6,543 nt of DNA from Bacteroidota bacterium (GCA_023428585.1 JAEYXG010000312.1:1-6543); one strand, 5' to 3'; positions 1 through 6,543 are shown, numbered from the stretch's first letter. The notes: generated by a model not told the origin, from the letters alone. Numbers and translations: made by a program.

Positions 1-3
1 CCT

Positions 4-297
4 ATGAACATAGTTAAAAAAGCAAGCGGAAGAACGGGCAAGTTCATTGTTGTGGAAGATGATATTGAGGTTGCCGATATAGCCTGGCTGGTGAATGATG
101 AGGGCAATTATGTTATTGACCACACATGGGTAAGTGACACCATGAATGGTAAGGGCTTGGGTCAGAAACTGGTAGAGGCCATTATTGATATGGCCCGTGA
201 AGAAGGTAAAAAGGTTATTCCCGGTTGCCGGTTTGCCCTTAAAATGTTTGAGCGGCACAAGGAAGAGTACATCGATGTGTGGGATAAAAGAGACTGA
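4..297 (+). CDS. Small GNAT-fold N-acetyltransferase (YidJ/NATD1-like)
   Basis: This 97-residue protein matches the short GCN5-related acetyltransferase family (Acetyltransf_CG; bacterial YidJ, animal NATD1), whose members are usually about 90-105 residues. The visible family pattern is a beta-rich N-terminal half, then the acetyl-CoA pyrophosphate-binding loop NGKGLG at residues 48-53, a helix (QKLVEAIIDMAREEG, 54-68), and the C-terminal VIPGCRFALKMFERHKEEY segment (71-89) with Cys75. Members are predicted to bind acetyl-CoA, but their physiological acceptor is generally unknown, so no substrate is assigned. The ATG at 4 gives a normal family length, but only three bases lie upstream, so neither a ribosome-binding site nor an earlier start can be checked. 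No clear terminator follows it. It shares no evident function with its neighbours. Confidence 0.88.
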   Translation: MNIVKKASGRTGKFIVVEDDIEVADIAWLVNDEGNYVIDHTWVSDTMNGKGLGQKLVEAIIDMAREEGKKVIPGCRFALKMFERHKEEYIDVWDKRD

Positions 298-409
298 CCA
301 CACTGTTTTTTTGTGTAATTTGCAACCAATTTGACATATCGGCGTCTTAAATACAAATTATAGATATAGCACACCGGTTATCAACCAACAATTACACATA
401 AACTATTTT

Positions 410-1243
410 ATGAAAAGTCCCCTCCTGCTGTTGCCTATTCTTGTTCTGTTGAGCATTCAAACATTTGCCCAGGACATCATCCTCAAGAAAAATGATGTGA
501 TGATAAATTGTAAAATCAAGGAGGTTGGTTTGGATGAGATAAAATATCTGCTTCCGGAGTATTCAAGCGACGTGGTTTTTGCAATTGATAAGGACAATGT
601 TTCAAAGATCATCTTCGAGAATGGAGAAGAAATGGTATTCCAGAAAGAGATGAGCAATCCTGCAAATTATGAAGATAATCGTAAGAATGCACTTAAAGTT
701 GAATTCCTCTCCCCGCTGGTAGGGAGTACCACTTTTTCATGGGAACATAGCCTTAAGCCGGGCAGAAGCTGGGAAGCTACACTGGGCATTGCAGGAATGG
801 GGTTTAATACTTATGAAAATGCAGCAGGTGTGTTTACCAAATTCGGTTACAAATTCATCAAAAGCCCTGATTTTTACCTGCGAGGACTCAGATATGCCCA
901 TCTATTGAAAGGCGCCTATGTTAAACCCGAATTGGCATTGGGATTGGTATCGCAGGATGTTTATCGCTGGCGCGAAGAGTATGATCCTTATAGCCAGTAC
1001 TGGTACAGCACTACCTATGAATCACGTGAAACGGTTTTTGCCGGGGCAATGATGGTTGTACTAGGAAAACAATGGATTTTCGACAATATATTTGCCGTTG
1101 ACCTTCATTGCGGATTAGGTTATGGTTTCTATTCCAACAGCAATGATGTAAGCACAGGCTATCATTCAGGATTTGTAACAGGTGATACCGACTTCCCGAT
1201 AGCATTATCGGGTGGATTCAAAATTGGCATGTTGATAAAATAA
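410..1243 (+). CDS. Secreted, probable outer-membrane beta-barrel protein of unknown function
   Basis: This 277-residue protein has a clear signal peptide: a Lys at position 2, a hydrophobic core (LLLLPILVLLSI, residues 5-16), and a likely cleavage after TFA, leaving QD at the mature N-terminus. Residues 22-78 form a short beta-rich module (DIILKKNDVMINCKIKEV... ending IIFENGEEMVF) of a type common at the N-terminus of exported Bacteroidota proteins. From about residue 94 to the end, short alternating aromatic/hydrophobic strands separated by Gly/Asn/Asp turns, such as VEFLSPLVGSTTFSWEHSL and LSGGFKIGMLIK, suggest a small 8-10 strand barrel. A Tyr-rich loop lies at 192-204. It is not a lipoprotein because no Cys follows the signal. 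The leader is AT-rich without a Shine-Dalgarno sequence. I do not recognise a named family; secretion is well supported, while the barrel assignment is inference. Confidence 0.85.
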   Translation: MKSPLLLLPILVLLSIQTFAQDIILKKNDVMINCKIKEVGLDEIKYLLPEYSSDVVFAIDKDNVSKIIFENGEEMVFQKEMSNPANYEDNRKNALKVEFLSPLVGSTTFSWEHSLKPGRSWEATLGIAGMGFNTYENAAGVFTKFGYKFIKSPDFYLRGLRYAHLLKGAYVKPELALGLVSQDVYRWREEYDPYSQYWYSTTYESRETVFAGAMMVVLGKQWIFDNIFAVDLHCGLGYGFYSNSNDVSTGYHSGFVTGDTDFPIALSGGFKIGMLIK

Positions 1244-1298
1244 TGGAATGAATCAATAAATAACACCCAATTACCAAACCACACAAAACCAGTAATTG

Positions 1299-1331
1299 AA
1301 AAGAGGTTGCCTATAGCAGGCAACCTCTTTT
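1299..1331. terminator. Bidirectional rho-independent terminator between convergent genes
   Basis: A perfect 13-bp inverted repeat (1299-1311 paired with 1319-1331, core AAGAGGTTGCC/GGCAACCTCTT) encloses a 7-nt loop, TATAGCA. On the + strand the stem runs out into TTTTGTTTT. On the - strand it ends in CTCTTTT followed by CAATTA. It sits 55 nt past the stop of the secreted-protein gene and 51 nt past the stop of korB, so it can end both transcripts. Confidence 0.9.
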
Positions 1332-1382
1332 GTTTTCACTTTAAGCTGATGAAGCAAACTGCAGGCAGTCTGTCATCAAAGA

Positions 1383-2426
1383 TTATTTAATTTCCCATGT
1401 ATCACCGCTATTCAGCAAGTCATCCACGGTCTTGATCTTTGAATTTTGCTTGGCAAAGGTAATCTGCTCTTCCACCATATCATCATAGGTAGGATACATT
1501 GCTGCCCTGATAACACCCATAGCCACAGGGAAATGCGGGAAGGCCATTTTAGCAAGCATAAGGTGTATTCCGGGATCCTGCTGATACATATCGTGAACCA
1601 GGAGATCATCCTCTGAAAAACCATTCTCACCAAGGGTCACCACCTCAAGGCGGGTTCCGTTGAGCCGTATACCCTTATCCTTGTTTTTACCGAAGATCAT
1701 GGGCTCACCATTGCGCAGAATTATCTGCCTATCGTCACGGAACTCCTTATTGGTTATGATATCATGCGTTTTATCGGCAAAGATTACGCAGTTTTCAAGT
1801 ACCTCTATGATAGAAGTGCCATCGTGTTTGGCTGCTTCAAACATAACTTCGGTCATCAACCTTGGGTTTGAATCAGGAACACGGGCAAAGAAAGTACCCT
1901 GAGCACCCAACACCAGCTCACCCGGATTAAACGGGTGTTCAATGGTACCCTGTGGGGAGGTCTTTGTAATACTTCCCATAGGCGTGGTTGGTGAATATTG
2001 CCCCTTTGTCAATCCATAGATCTGGTTATTGAAAAGGATAATGTTGATATCGATATTGCGACGAATGATATGAATAAAATGATTTCCGCCAATGGCCAAT
2101 GAATCGCCGTCGCCGGTAGCCATCCAAACACTCAGATGAGGATTTGCAATTTTAACACCCGATGAAATAGCTGCTGCACGACCATGAATTCCATGTATAC
2201 CATAGGTATTAAGGTAATAGGGAAAACGTGATGAGCAACCTATTCCTGAAACCATCATTATATTCTCCTTGCGGTAGCCCAACTTTGGGAACACATTGGC
2301 AACAGAAGAAAGAATGGCATGTGATCCGCAACCGGGGCACCATTTTACCATCTGATCGCTAACAAAGTCTTCCTTGGTGAGTTCCACAGAAGACCGTTCA
2401 ATTGTCATATTAAGTTTTGTTGTCAT
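1383..2426 (-). CDS. korB: 2-oxoglutarate:ferredoxin oxidoreductase, beta subunit
   Basis: This 347-residue subunit binds thiamine diphosphate and one [4Fe-4S] cluster in the enzyme that oxidatively decarboxylates a 2-oxoacid to its acyl-CoA, reducing ferredoxin. The cluster ligands are visible: Cys30 and Cys33 (WCPGCG), Cys64 (GIGCSSR) and Cys213 (LENC), with spacing very close to structurally characterised archaeal homologues. The TPP motif is GDGD (105-108) through FNNQIYGLTKGQ (132-143). The segment GIGCSSRFPYYLNTYGIHGIHGRA resembles KorB proteins, including mycobacterial KorB, more than pyruvate enzymes, which favours 2-oxoglutarate. Start choice: ATG at 2426 overlaps the korA stop by 1 nt and has GGAGGAG 5 nt upstream; Met7 is a weaker alternative. 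The gene is second in the korAB operon and ends before the shared terminator. Family assignment is very secure; substrate is probable. Confidence 0.96.
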   Translation of the reverse strand: MTTKLNMTIERSSVELTKEDFVSDQMVKWCPGCGSHAILSSVANVFPKLGYRKENIMMVSGIGCSSRFPYYLNTYGIHGIHGRAAAISSGVKIANPHLSVWMATGDGDSLAIGGNHFIHIIRRNIDINIILFNNQIYGLTKGQYSPTTPMGSITKTSPQGTIEHPFNPGELVLGAQGTFFARVPDSNPRLMTEVMFEAAKHDGTSIIEVLENCVIFADKTHDIITNKEFRDDRQIILRNGEPMIFGKNKDKGIRLNGTRLEVVTLGENGFSEDDLLVHDMYQQDPGIHLMLAKMAFPHFPVAMGVIRAAMYPTYDDMVEEQITFAKQNSKIKTVDDLLNSGDTWEIK

Positions 2427-4276
2427 TATTTCTCCTCCAGTATTTGAGTTATAACCTGAGTGAGTTCATTAACAGTAAAGGGAAGGCCTTGCACTTTATT
2501 GTACTGTAAATACTTATGACCGTAATGAGTCATCTTCAGATAATTCACAAATTGGCCGCTGTTAAGTTCGCATACCAGTATTTTTTTGAAACCTGAGAGC
2601 ACCTTACCAGTATTTTTGGGTAGTGGCATTATATAATTGAAGTGAGCATGGCTTACCTTTTTACCCAAGCCCTGAGCTATTTCAACAGCTTCCTGAACGG
2701 CTCCAAGGGTACCACCCCAGCTTACAACCAATAAGTCGCCTTCATTCTCACCGTTTATCTCCTGTTCAGGAATATAATCAGCTACTTTCTGCACCTTGGC
2801 ATCACGCAGGTCAACCATCTTCTGATGATTTAAAGGATCGGTTGAAACATTTCCTTTACCATCCTCCTTTTCAAGGCCGCCAATGCGATGTCGCAAACCC
2901 TCGGTTCCGGGCAGAGCCCATTTGCGGGCCAATGTTTCGGGATTACGACGATATGGAAGGAAATCAGGATCATTGGGTTCTGCAATAGGTGGATTAATTG
3001 CAGGTAAATCTGCTACTTTTGGAATGCGGAACAGTTGTGAGCCATTGCCAAGGTACCCGTCGGTCAACAGAATAACCGGGGTCATGTGTTCCATTGCAAT
3101 TTTGGCAGCCATGTAGGCATAATAGAAGCTGTTGGCTGAAGTGGAAGCAGCGATAACCACGGCAGGGCATTCACCATTACGGCCGAATAGAGCCTGGTAA
3201 AGATCACTCTGCTCAGATTTGGTAGGTAAGCCGGTACTTGGGCCACCACGCTGTACATCAACTATAACAATAGGTAGTTCCGTCATTACAGCAAGGCCAA
3301 TGGCTTCACTCTTGAGTGAAAGACCAGGGCCGGAAGTTGTTGTCAAGGCTAGTGAGCCGGTGTAGCTGGCTCCGATAGCGGAGCAGATACCGGCAATTTC
3401 ATCTTCAGCCTGGAATACCTTGGCACCTAATGATTTATGTTTGGCAAGCTCAATAAGTATATCAGTTGCCGGTGTTATAGGATATGAACCCAGGAAAATA
3501 GGTCTGCCTGACCTTTCACTGGCTGCCAGAAATCCCCAGGCAGTAGCTGTATTACCTGTAATATTACGGTAGCGTCCCGGAGTAATTGCAGCTTTATTTA
3601 CCTGATAAACAGAGTTGAGTGCCTCAACGGCTTCGGCATAACTGTAACCAGCTTCAAGTACCGTTCGGTTGGCATCAATAACCTGAGGTTTATTTTTAAA
3701 TTTCTTATTGAAAAAATCAAAGGTAGCTTCAAATCCCCAGCCAAAGAGATGATACATTATGCCAAGGGCAAACATGTTCTTGCTCTTGTCGGCTGTTTTC
3801 TGATCGAGGCCTTTATCCTTAAGACTGCCTCTGGTGAAAGAAGTGATAGGAGCCTTGACAAGGTTATAACCGTCAAGTGAACCATCTTCAAGAGGATTGA
3901 CATTGTAACCGGCTTTCTTCCAGGCAGCTTCTTCAAAAGTATCAGAATCAACAATCAAGGTTGCCCCCGGTTTTGCCCATTTTAAATTGGAACGTAAAGA
4001 TGCCGGATTCATGGCAACCAGTACATCGCAAAGGTCACCGGTGGTTTCAATTTTCTTTGCACCAATGTGTACCTGATAACCTGACACACCGGCAACAGTA
4101 TTATGCGGTGCGCGAATTTCAGCGGGATAATCGGGGAAAGTAGCCAAATCCAATCCTGCCAATGCGGCAGTATCAGAAAAGAGTGTTCCCGTAAGTTGCA
4201 TTCCATCACCGGAATCACCTACAAACTTAACTACAACCTCTTCCCTTTGAATAACATTACTCTTCATTTTTACCAT
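2426..4276 (-). CDS. korA: 2-oxoglutarate:ferredoxin oxidoreductase, alpha subunit (fused gamma-alpha)
   Basis: This 616-residue subunit partners KorB in the CoA-dependent oxidation of 2-oxoglutarate to succinyl-CoA, CO2 and reduced ferredoxin. The N-terminal gamma domain (about 14-205) opens with FVGDSGDGMQLTG and contains FPDYPAEIRAPHNTVAGVSG (47-66), typical of KorA-type fusions. The alpha pyrimidine-binding domain follows with YPITPATD (265-272), QAEDEIAGI (289-297), TTTSGPGLSLKSEA (312-325) and QRGGPSTGLPTKSEQSD (342-358); the Arg of QRGG is in the region that contacts the 2-oxoacid carboxylate in studied homologues. A C-terminal domain (about 512-616) completes it. Length fits the family, and no ferredoxin-like delta domain is fused. 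The start at 4276 has no Shine-Dalgarno sequence; Met4 at 4267 is also possible. It is the first gene of the operon, behind a candidate promoter at 4306-4313. Confidence 0.95.
   Translation of the reverse strand: MVKMKSNVIQREEVVVKFVGDSGDGMQLTGTLFSDTAALAGLDLATFPDYPAEIRAPHNTVAGVSGYQVHIGAKKIETTGDLCDVLVAMNPASLRSNLKWAKPGATLIVDSDTFEEAAWKKAGYNVNPLEDGSLDGYNLVKAPITSFTRGSLKDKGLDQKTADKSKNMFALGIMYHLFGWGFEATFDFFNKKFKNKPQVIDANRTVLEAGYSYAEAVEALNSVYQVNKAAITPGRYRNITGNTATAWGFLAASERSGRPIFLGSYPITPATDILIELAKHKSLGAKVFQAEDEIAGICSAIGASYTGSLALTTTSGPGLSLKSEAIGLAVMTELPIVIVDVQRGGPSTGLPTKSEQSDLYQALFGRNGECPAVVIAASTSANSFYYAYMAAKIAMEHMTPVILLTDGYLGNGSQLFRIPKVADLPAINPPIAEPNDPDFLPYRRNPETLARKWALPGTEGLRHRIGGLEKEDGKGNVSTDPLNHQKMVDLRDAKVQKVADYIPEQEINGENEGDLLVVSWGGTLGAVQEAVEIAQGLGKKVSHAHFNYIMPLPKNTGKVLSGFKKILVCELNSGQFVNYLKMTHYGHKYLQYNKVQGLPFTVNELTQVITQILEEK
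2432..2438 (-). promoter_or_regulatory. Shine-Dalgarno site for korB inside the end of korA
   Basis: Read on the - strand this is GGAGGAG, five bases before the korB ATG and within the Glu-Glu codons that end korA. With the TAATG stop-start overlap it points to translational coupling of the two subunits and supports the start at 2426. The other starts in the window lack such a site. Because the bases also encode EE, a coincidental match is possible. Confidence 0.6.
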
Positions 4277-4305
4277 GATAATTAGGAAGTTGAATTTTAA
4301 TGCGA

Positions 4306-4313
4306 CAAAGTTA
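4306..4313 (-). promoter_or_regulatory. Candidate Bacteroidota -7 promoter element for korAB
   Basis: On the - strand this reads TAACTTTG, a full match to the Bacteroidota -7 consensus TAnnTTTG. Transcription would start near 4299, giving a leader of about 23 nt before the korA ATG. No convincing -33 TTG/TTTG element is visible at the expected distance, so the call rests on the -7 match and its position. Confidence 0.55.
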
Positions 4314-4401
4314 ATGGAATAAGTTTGAATAAAGATTGATAGCTCACTATTTAGACACTTTAAAAATTTGACTTAATGCTTTTTTATCAAATAAATAGAT
4401 T

Positions 4402-4409
4402 TATCTTTG
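4402..4409 (+). promoter_or_regulatory. Candidate Bacteroidota -7 promoter element for the ferredoxin gene
   Basis: TATCTTTG matches the TAnnTTTG consensus and lies 41 nt before the ferredoxin ATG, predicting a leader of about 35 nt rich in A and C. The expected -33 region is a run of T (4380-4385) without a clear TTG; a TTTG at 4367-4370 is too far upstream for normal spacing. With the korAB element it makes 4277-4450 a divergent promoter region. Confidence 0.55.
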
Positions 4410-4450
4410 CATGAGTTAACAACAAAACTACAAACCAAAATAATAATGCC

Positions 4451-4618
4451 ATGGCTTATTTAATTTCAGATGACTGCACAGCATGCGGCACTTGCATTGA
4501 TGAATGTCCCGTTGAAGCGATCTCGGAAGGTGATATCTATAAAATAGATCCGGATATCTGCACAGATTGTGGAACTTGTGCTGATGTTTGTCCGGTTGAA
4601 GCAATTCACCCTGCATAA
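4451..4618 (+). CDS. Clostridial-type 2[4Fe-4S] ferredoxin
   Basis: This 55-residue protein begins MAYLISDDCTACGTC and ends in PVEAIHPA. It carries two complete CxxCxxCxxxCP motifs: Cys9/12/15/19 and Cys37/40/43/47. In the 2[4Fe-4S] family the last Cys of each motif ligates the other cluster, so all eight ligands are present. The two halves resemble each other (CGTC..CPVEAI twice), the known internal duplication of this family. It is acidic, as expected of a soluble low-potential electron carrier. The ATG at 4451 gives the standard length; an ATG at 4446 is out of frame and stops after five codons. It is divergent from korAB, which lacks its own ferredoxin subunit, and is a plausible electron acceptor for that enzyme (inference). 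A terminator-like hairpin follows 24 nt after its stop, suggesting a monocistronic mRNA. Confidence 0.96.
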   Translation: MAYLISDDCTACGTCIDECPVEAISEGDIYKIDPDICTDCGTCADVCPVEAIHPA

Positions 4619-4642
4619 GGAAATTCTTCAAAACTGTTCTAT

Positions 4643-4672
4643 GAGAACGCCTGCCATACGGTAGGCGTTCTC
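4643..4672 (+). terminator. Terminator-like hairpin after the ferredoxin gene
   Basis: GAGAACGCCTGCC (4643-4655) pairs with GGTAGGCGTTCTC (4660-4672) as a 13-bp stem with one G-T wobble and an ATAC tetraloop. The following bases, TCTATATA, are only moderately T-rich, so intrinsic termination may be incomplete. Its place directly after the ferredoxin stop supports a terminator or 3'-end stabilising role. Confidence 0.72.
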
Positions 4673-4960
4673 TCTATATAGCAACAATCAATGCCTTCAT
4701 TCTTCATGAGTGAACATTTGCCTGATGCCGCCCCTATGCACTTTCAGGCAGCCCGCCATAGTTACTTTATGGCCTGATTACAATATCACCCTGATTTTTG
4801 TATCAGTATTCATTTCAGCGGAAACATTATCAATGGTACTTTGTTTCTAATGGGACGCAAAAACGTGATCTTATTGTTATATTTGTAAAGAAAGCAAGCT
4901 CTGATTTCAGCACTCAAGAATATCATTGCTGCTGACTTATTGAAATTTAATTTTTACGTG
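4673..4960. other. Non-coding interval between the ferredoxin hairpin and odhA
   Basis: No convincing gene is present. The longest candidate noted, 28 codons from 4691, is low in coding character. The first part holds small inverted repeats around 4719-4806: TGCCTGA/TCAGGCA (4719-4725 with 4744-4750), GCCATA/TATGGC (4755-4760 with 4768-4773) and CTGAT/ATCAG (4791-4795 with 4802-4806). The second part is AT-rich and contains the candidate odhA promoter. Whether the repeats are functional cannot be told from one sequence. Confidence 0.6.
4878..4885 (+). promoter_or_regulatory. Candidate Bacteroidota -7 promoter element for odhA
   Basis: TATATTTG matches TAnnTTTG. It predicts a start near 4892 and a leader of roughly 69 nt before the odhA ATG. 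The nearest upstream TTTG (4840-4843) is too distant to be a standard -33 element, so only the -7 part is supported. Confidence 0.45.
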
Positions 4961-6543
4961 ATGGATAAATTCTCTTTTTTCTCAAATGCGGAAACAGAGT
5001 ATATAGATAACCTGTACAAGCAGTATCTTGCTGATCCTACTTCAGTTGAGCAAGGTTGGCAACACTTTTTTGAAGGTTTTGAATTTAGCCGTATCAACTA
5101 CGATAAAGACAAAAGCCGGGTAATGCCCGATGAATTCAAGGTAATTAACCTTATCAATGAATATAGGCGCCGCGGACACCTATTCACCAAAACGAATCCG
5201 GTACGCACTCGCCGAAAATACTCCCCTACCCTTGACATTGAGAATTTTGGACTTACAAAATCTGATTTGGATGTTTCTTTTGATGCCGGTTCCGATATAG
5301 GAATCGGTACTGCACCCCTTCGTAAGATTATTGAGCATCTGGAAGCTACCTATTGCCAGTCAATTGGCGTTGAATATGCACATATACGAAACCTGGAGGC
5401 GGAAAGCTGGCTAAAAAACAGGATGGAATCAGGCAGGAACACCCCTAAGTTTTCAGCCGCTACCCGTAAAATAATTCTCGAAAAGCTTGGGCAGGCTGTT
5501 TTTATGGAGAAGTTCCTCCATAAACGTTTCCCCGGTCAGAAAAGATTCTCATTGGAGGGAGCTGAGGCATTGATACCTGCCCTTCATGCCATTATTGAGA
5601 AAGCTGCTGCCCTTGGCGCCAACGAATTCCATATAGGTATGCCTCACCGTGGGCGCTTGAATGTATTGGCCAATGTTCTTGATAAGCCTATGGTTGATAT
5701 TTTCAATGAGTTTTCCAATAAGGTATACGATGATGAAACACTGATGGGCGATGTGAAATATCATCTGGGTTATACTACCGACAGAACCACCCTTTCAGGC
5801 AAGAATGTCATTCTTACCCTTGCTCCCAATCCTTCACACCTTGAAACTGTTGGTGCTGTAGTTCAGGGTATGACCCGTGCTGAAATTGACCTTAATTATG
5901 AAGGTGATACCGATAAAATAGTACCTGTAATTATTCATGGCGACGCTTCCATTGCCGGGCAGGGAATAGTTTACGAACTGGTGCAGATGTCAGAGCTTAA
6001 AGGATATAGAGTTGGAGGCACCATCCACTTGGTTGTCAATAATCAGATTGGCTTTACCACCAACTATCTGGATGCCAGAAGCAGCACCTATTGTACTGAT
6101 GTTGCAAAAGTTGTTCAGTCGCCCATATTCCACGTCAATGCTGATGATATAGAAGCAGTTGTTTATACCATTGAACTTGCAATGGAGTATCGTGAGAAAT
6201 TTGATAAGGATGTATTCATTGATCTTCTCGGTTACCGTAAATATGGGCACAATGAAGGTGATGAACCCCGCTTTACTCAGCCATTGCTATATAAAGCCAT
6301 TGAAACCCATCCCGATCCCTGGAGCATATACTCTTCACAACTGATAGAAAAAGGAGTTGTTTCAAAGGAAGAGGCCGACAAGATCAAGGATGAAATAAAC
6401 AAGAAACTTGATCACGATCTTCATACCTCACAGCAAATTGAAAAGGCCCATTACAAAACATTTCTTGGTGCGATTTGGAAAGATACCAGAATGGCAATTC
6501 CTGATGATTTTCTCAAGTCACCTGCCACGGGAGTATCCTATAG
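4961..6543 (+). CDS. odhA: 2-oxoglutarate dehydrogenase E1 component, 3'-truncated by window end
   Basis: The frame stays open from ATG 4961 to the window edge, giving 527 residues of an enzyme usually about 900-950 long; the final bases read TAT AG in frame, so the terminal 'tag' is not a stop. E1o decarboxylates 2-oxoglutarate with thiamine diphosphate and transfers the succinyl group to lipoyl-E2 (OdhB) in the TCA cycle. The N-terminus (FFSNAETEYIDNLYKQYL, about 6-23, then FFEGFEF at 36-42) is the short E2-docking region of E1o. Further motifs are MPHRGRLNVL (227-236, His229), LAPNPSHLE (287-295, His293), and the TPP site GDAS (327-330) through NNQIGF (360-365), then GYRKYGHNEGDEP (424-436). 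There is no fused E2-like domain as in actinobacterial OdhA. The start lacks a Shine-Dalgarno sequence. The symbol sucA is equivalent. Confidence 0.96.
   Translation, partial: MDKFSFFSNAETEYIDNLYKQYLADPTSVEQGWQHFFEGFEFSRINYDKDKSRVMPDEFKVINLINEYRRRGHLFTKTNPVRTRRKYSPTLDIENFGLTKSDLDVSFDAGSDIGIGTAPLRKIIEHLEATYCQSIGVEYAHIRNLEAESWLKNRMESGRNTPKFSAATRKIILEKLGQAVFMEKFLHKRFPGQKRFSLEGAEALIPALHAIIEKAAALGANEFHIGMPHRGRLNVLANVLDKPMVDIFNEFSNKVYDDETLMGDVKYHLGYTTDRTTLSGKNVILTLAPNPSHLETVGAVVQGMTRAEIDLNYEGDTDKIVPVIIHGDASIAGQGIVYELVQMSELKGYRVGGTIHLVVNNQIGFTTNYLDARSSTYCTDVAKVVQSPIFHVNADDIEAVVYTIELAMEYREKFDKDVFIDLLGYRKYGHNEGDEPRFTQPLLYKAIETHPDPWSIYSSQLIEKGVVSKEEADKIKDEINKKLDHDLHTSQQIEKAHYKTFLGAIWKDTRMAIPDDFLKSPATGVSY

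Noticed and set aside
299..318. CACA...TTTTTTT...TGTG after the acetyltransferase stop, considered as a terminator
   Set aside because: The possible stem is only four pairs and AT-biased, with the T run inside the loop, so it is not a credible intrinsic terminator.
331..365. TTGACA at 331 followed by TATAGA near 360, considered as a sigma70-type promoter for the secreted-protein gene
   Set aside because: The spacing of about 23 nt is too long for sigma70, and no TAnnTTTG element fits the Bacteroidota consensus there.
1660..1902. An 80-codon open frame on the + strand inside korB
   Set aside because: It is antisense to a strongly conserved gene, lacks recognisable motifs, and is a coding shadow.
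4428..4631. A 67-codon open frame on the - strand covering the ferredoxin gene
   Set aside because: The + strand carries an intact eight-cysteine ferredoxin; the antisense frame has no recognisable features.
4691..4777. A 28-codon open frame starting ATG at 4691 between the ferredoxin gene and odhA
   Set aside because: It is short, has no ribosome-binding or family signal, and overlaps the inverted repeats; it is most likely chance.
6541..6543. The window ends in 'tag', which could look like the end of odhA
   Set aside because: The reading frame gives TAT followed by an incomplete AG codon, and 527 residues is far short of a full E1o, so the gene continues beyond the window.
1..6543. Searched for a defence system, mobile element, CRISPR array, tRNA or other unusual system
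   Set aside because: No transposase, integrase, direct-repeat array, tRNA fold or defence-type domain is visible; the genes are mostly core metabolism.

Overview
The window looks like a chromosomal, housekeeping stretch from a member of the Bacteroidota, perhaps a Bacteroidales or Marinilabiliales-like lineage. Three signs support this. Most starts have AT-rich leaders without a Shine-Dalgarno sequence. Three intergenic strands carry the TAnnTTTG -7 promoter element of this phylum. One secreted protein has a module and barrel layout I associate with Bacteroidota. The genus cannot be fixed from the sequence.

Layout. Positions 4-297 (+) encode a small GNAT-fold acetyltransferase of the YidJ/NATD1 type. 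Positions 410-1243 (+) encode a secreted, probably outer-membrane beta-barrel protein of unknown function. A strong hairpin at 1299-1331 lies between this gene and the convergent korB and can terminate both strands. Positions 4276-1383 (-) are a two-gene operon, korA-korB, with a 1-nt TAATG overlap, for a 2-oxoacid (most likely 2-oxoglutarate):ferredoxin oxidoreductase. A divergent promoter region at 4277-4450 separates it from a 55-residue 2[4Fe-4S] ferredoxin at 4451-4618 (+), which is followed by a terminator-like hairpin. A 342-nt non-coding stretch (4619-4960) holds that hairpin, further small inverted repeats and a candidate promoter. The window ends inside odhA (4961 onward, +), the E1 subunit of the 2-oxoglutarate dehydrogenase complex; 527 residues are visible.

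How the genes fit together. KorAB and OdhA both turn 2-oxoglutarate plus CoA into succinyl-CoA and CO2. KorAB passes electrons to ferredoxin and can in principle run in reverse. The OdhA complex passes electrons to NAD+ through E2 and E3 and is essentially irreversible. The small ferredoxin between them is a natural partner for KorAB, whose operon has no separate ferredoxin subunit. The locus therefore appears to gather two alternative routes through one TCA-cycle step, plus an electron carrier. I see no mobile element, CRISPR array, tRNA, rRNA or clearly novel system. The most interesting point is the clustering of the two competing 2-oxoglutarate-oxidising enzymes.
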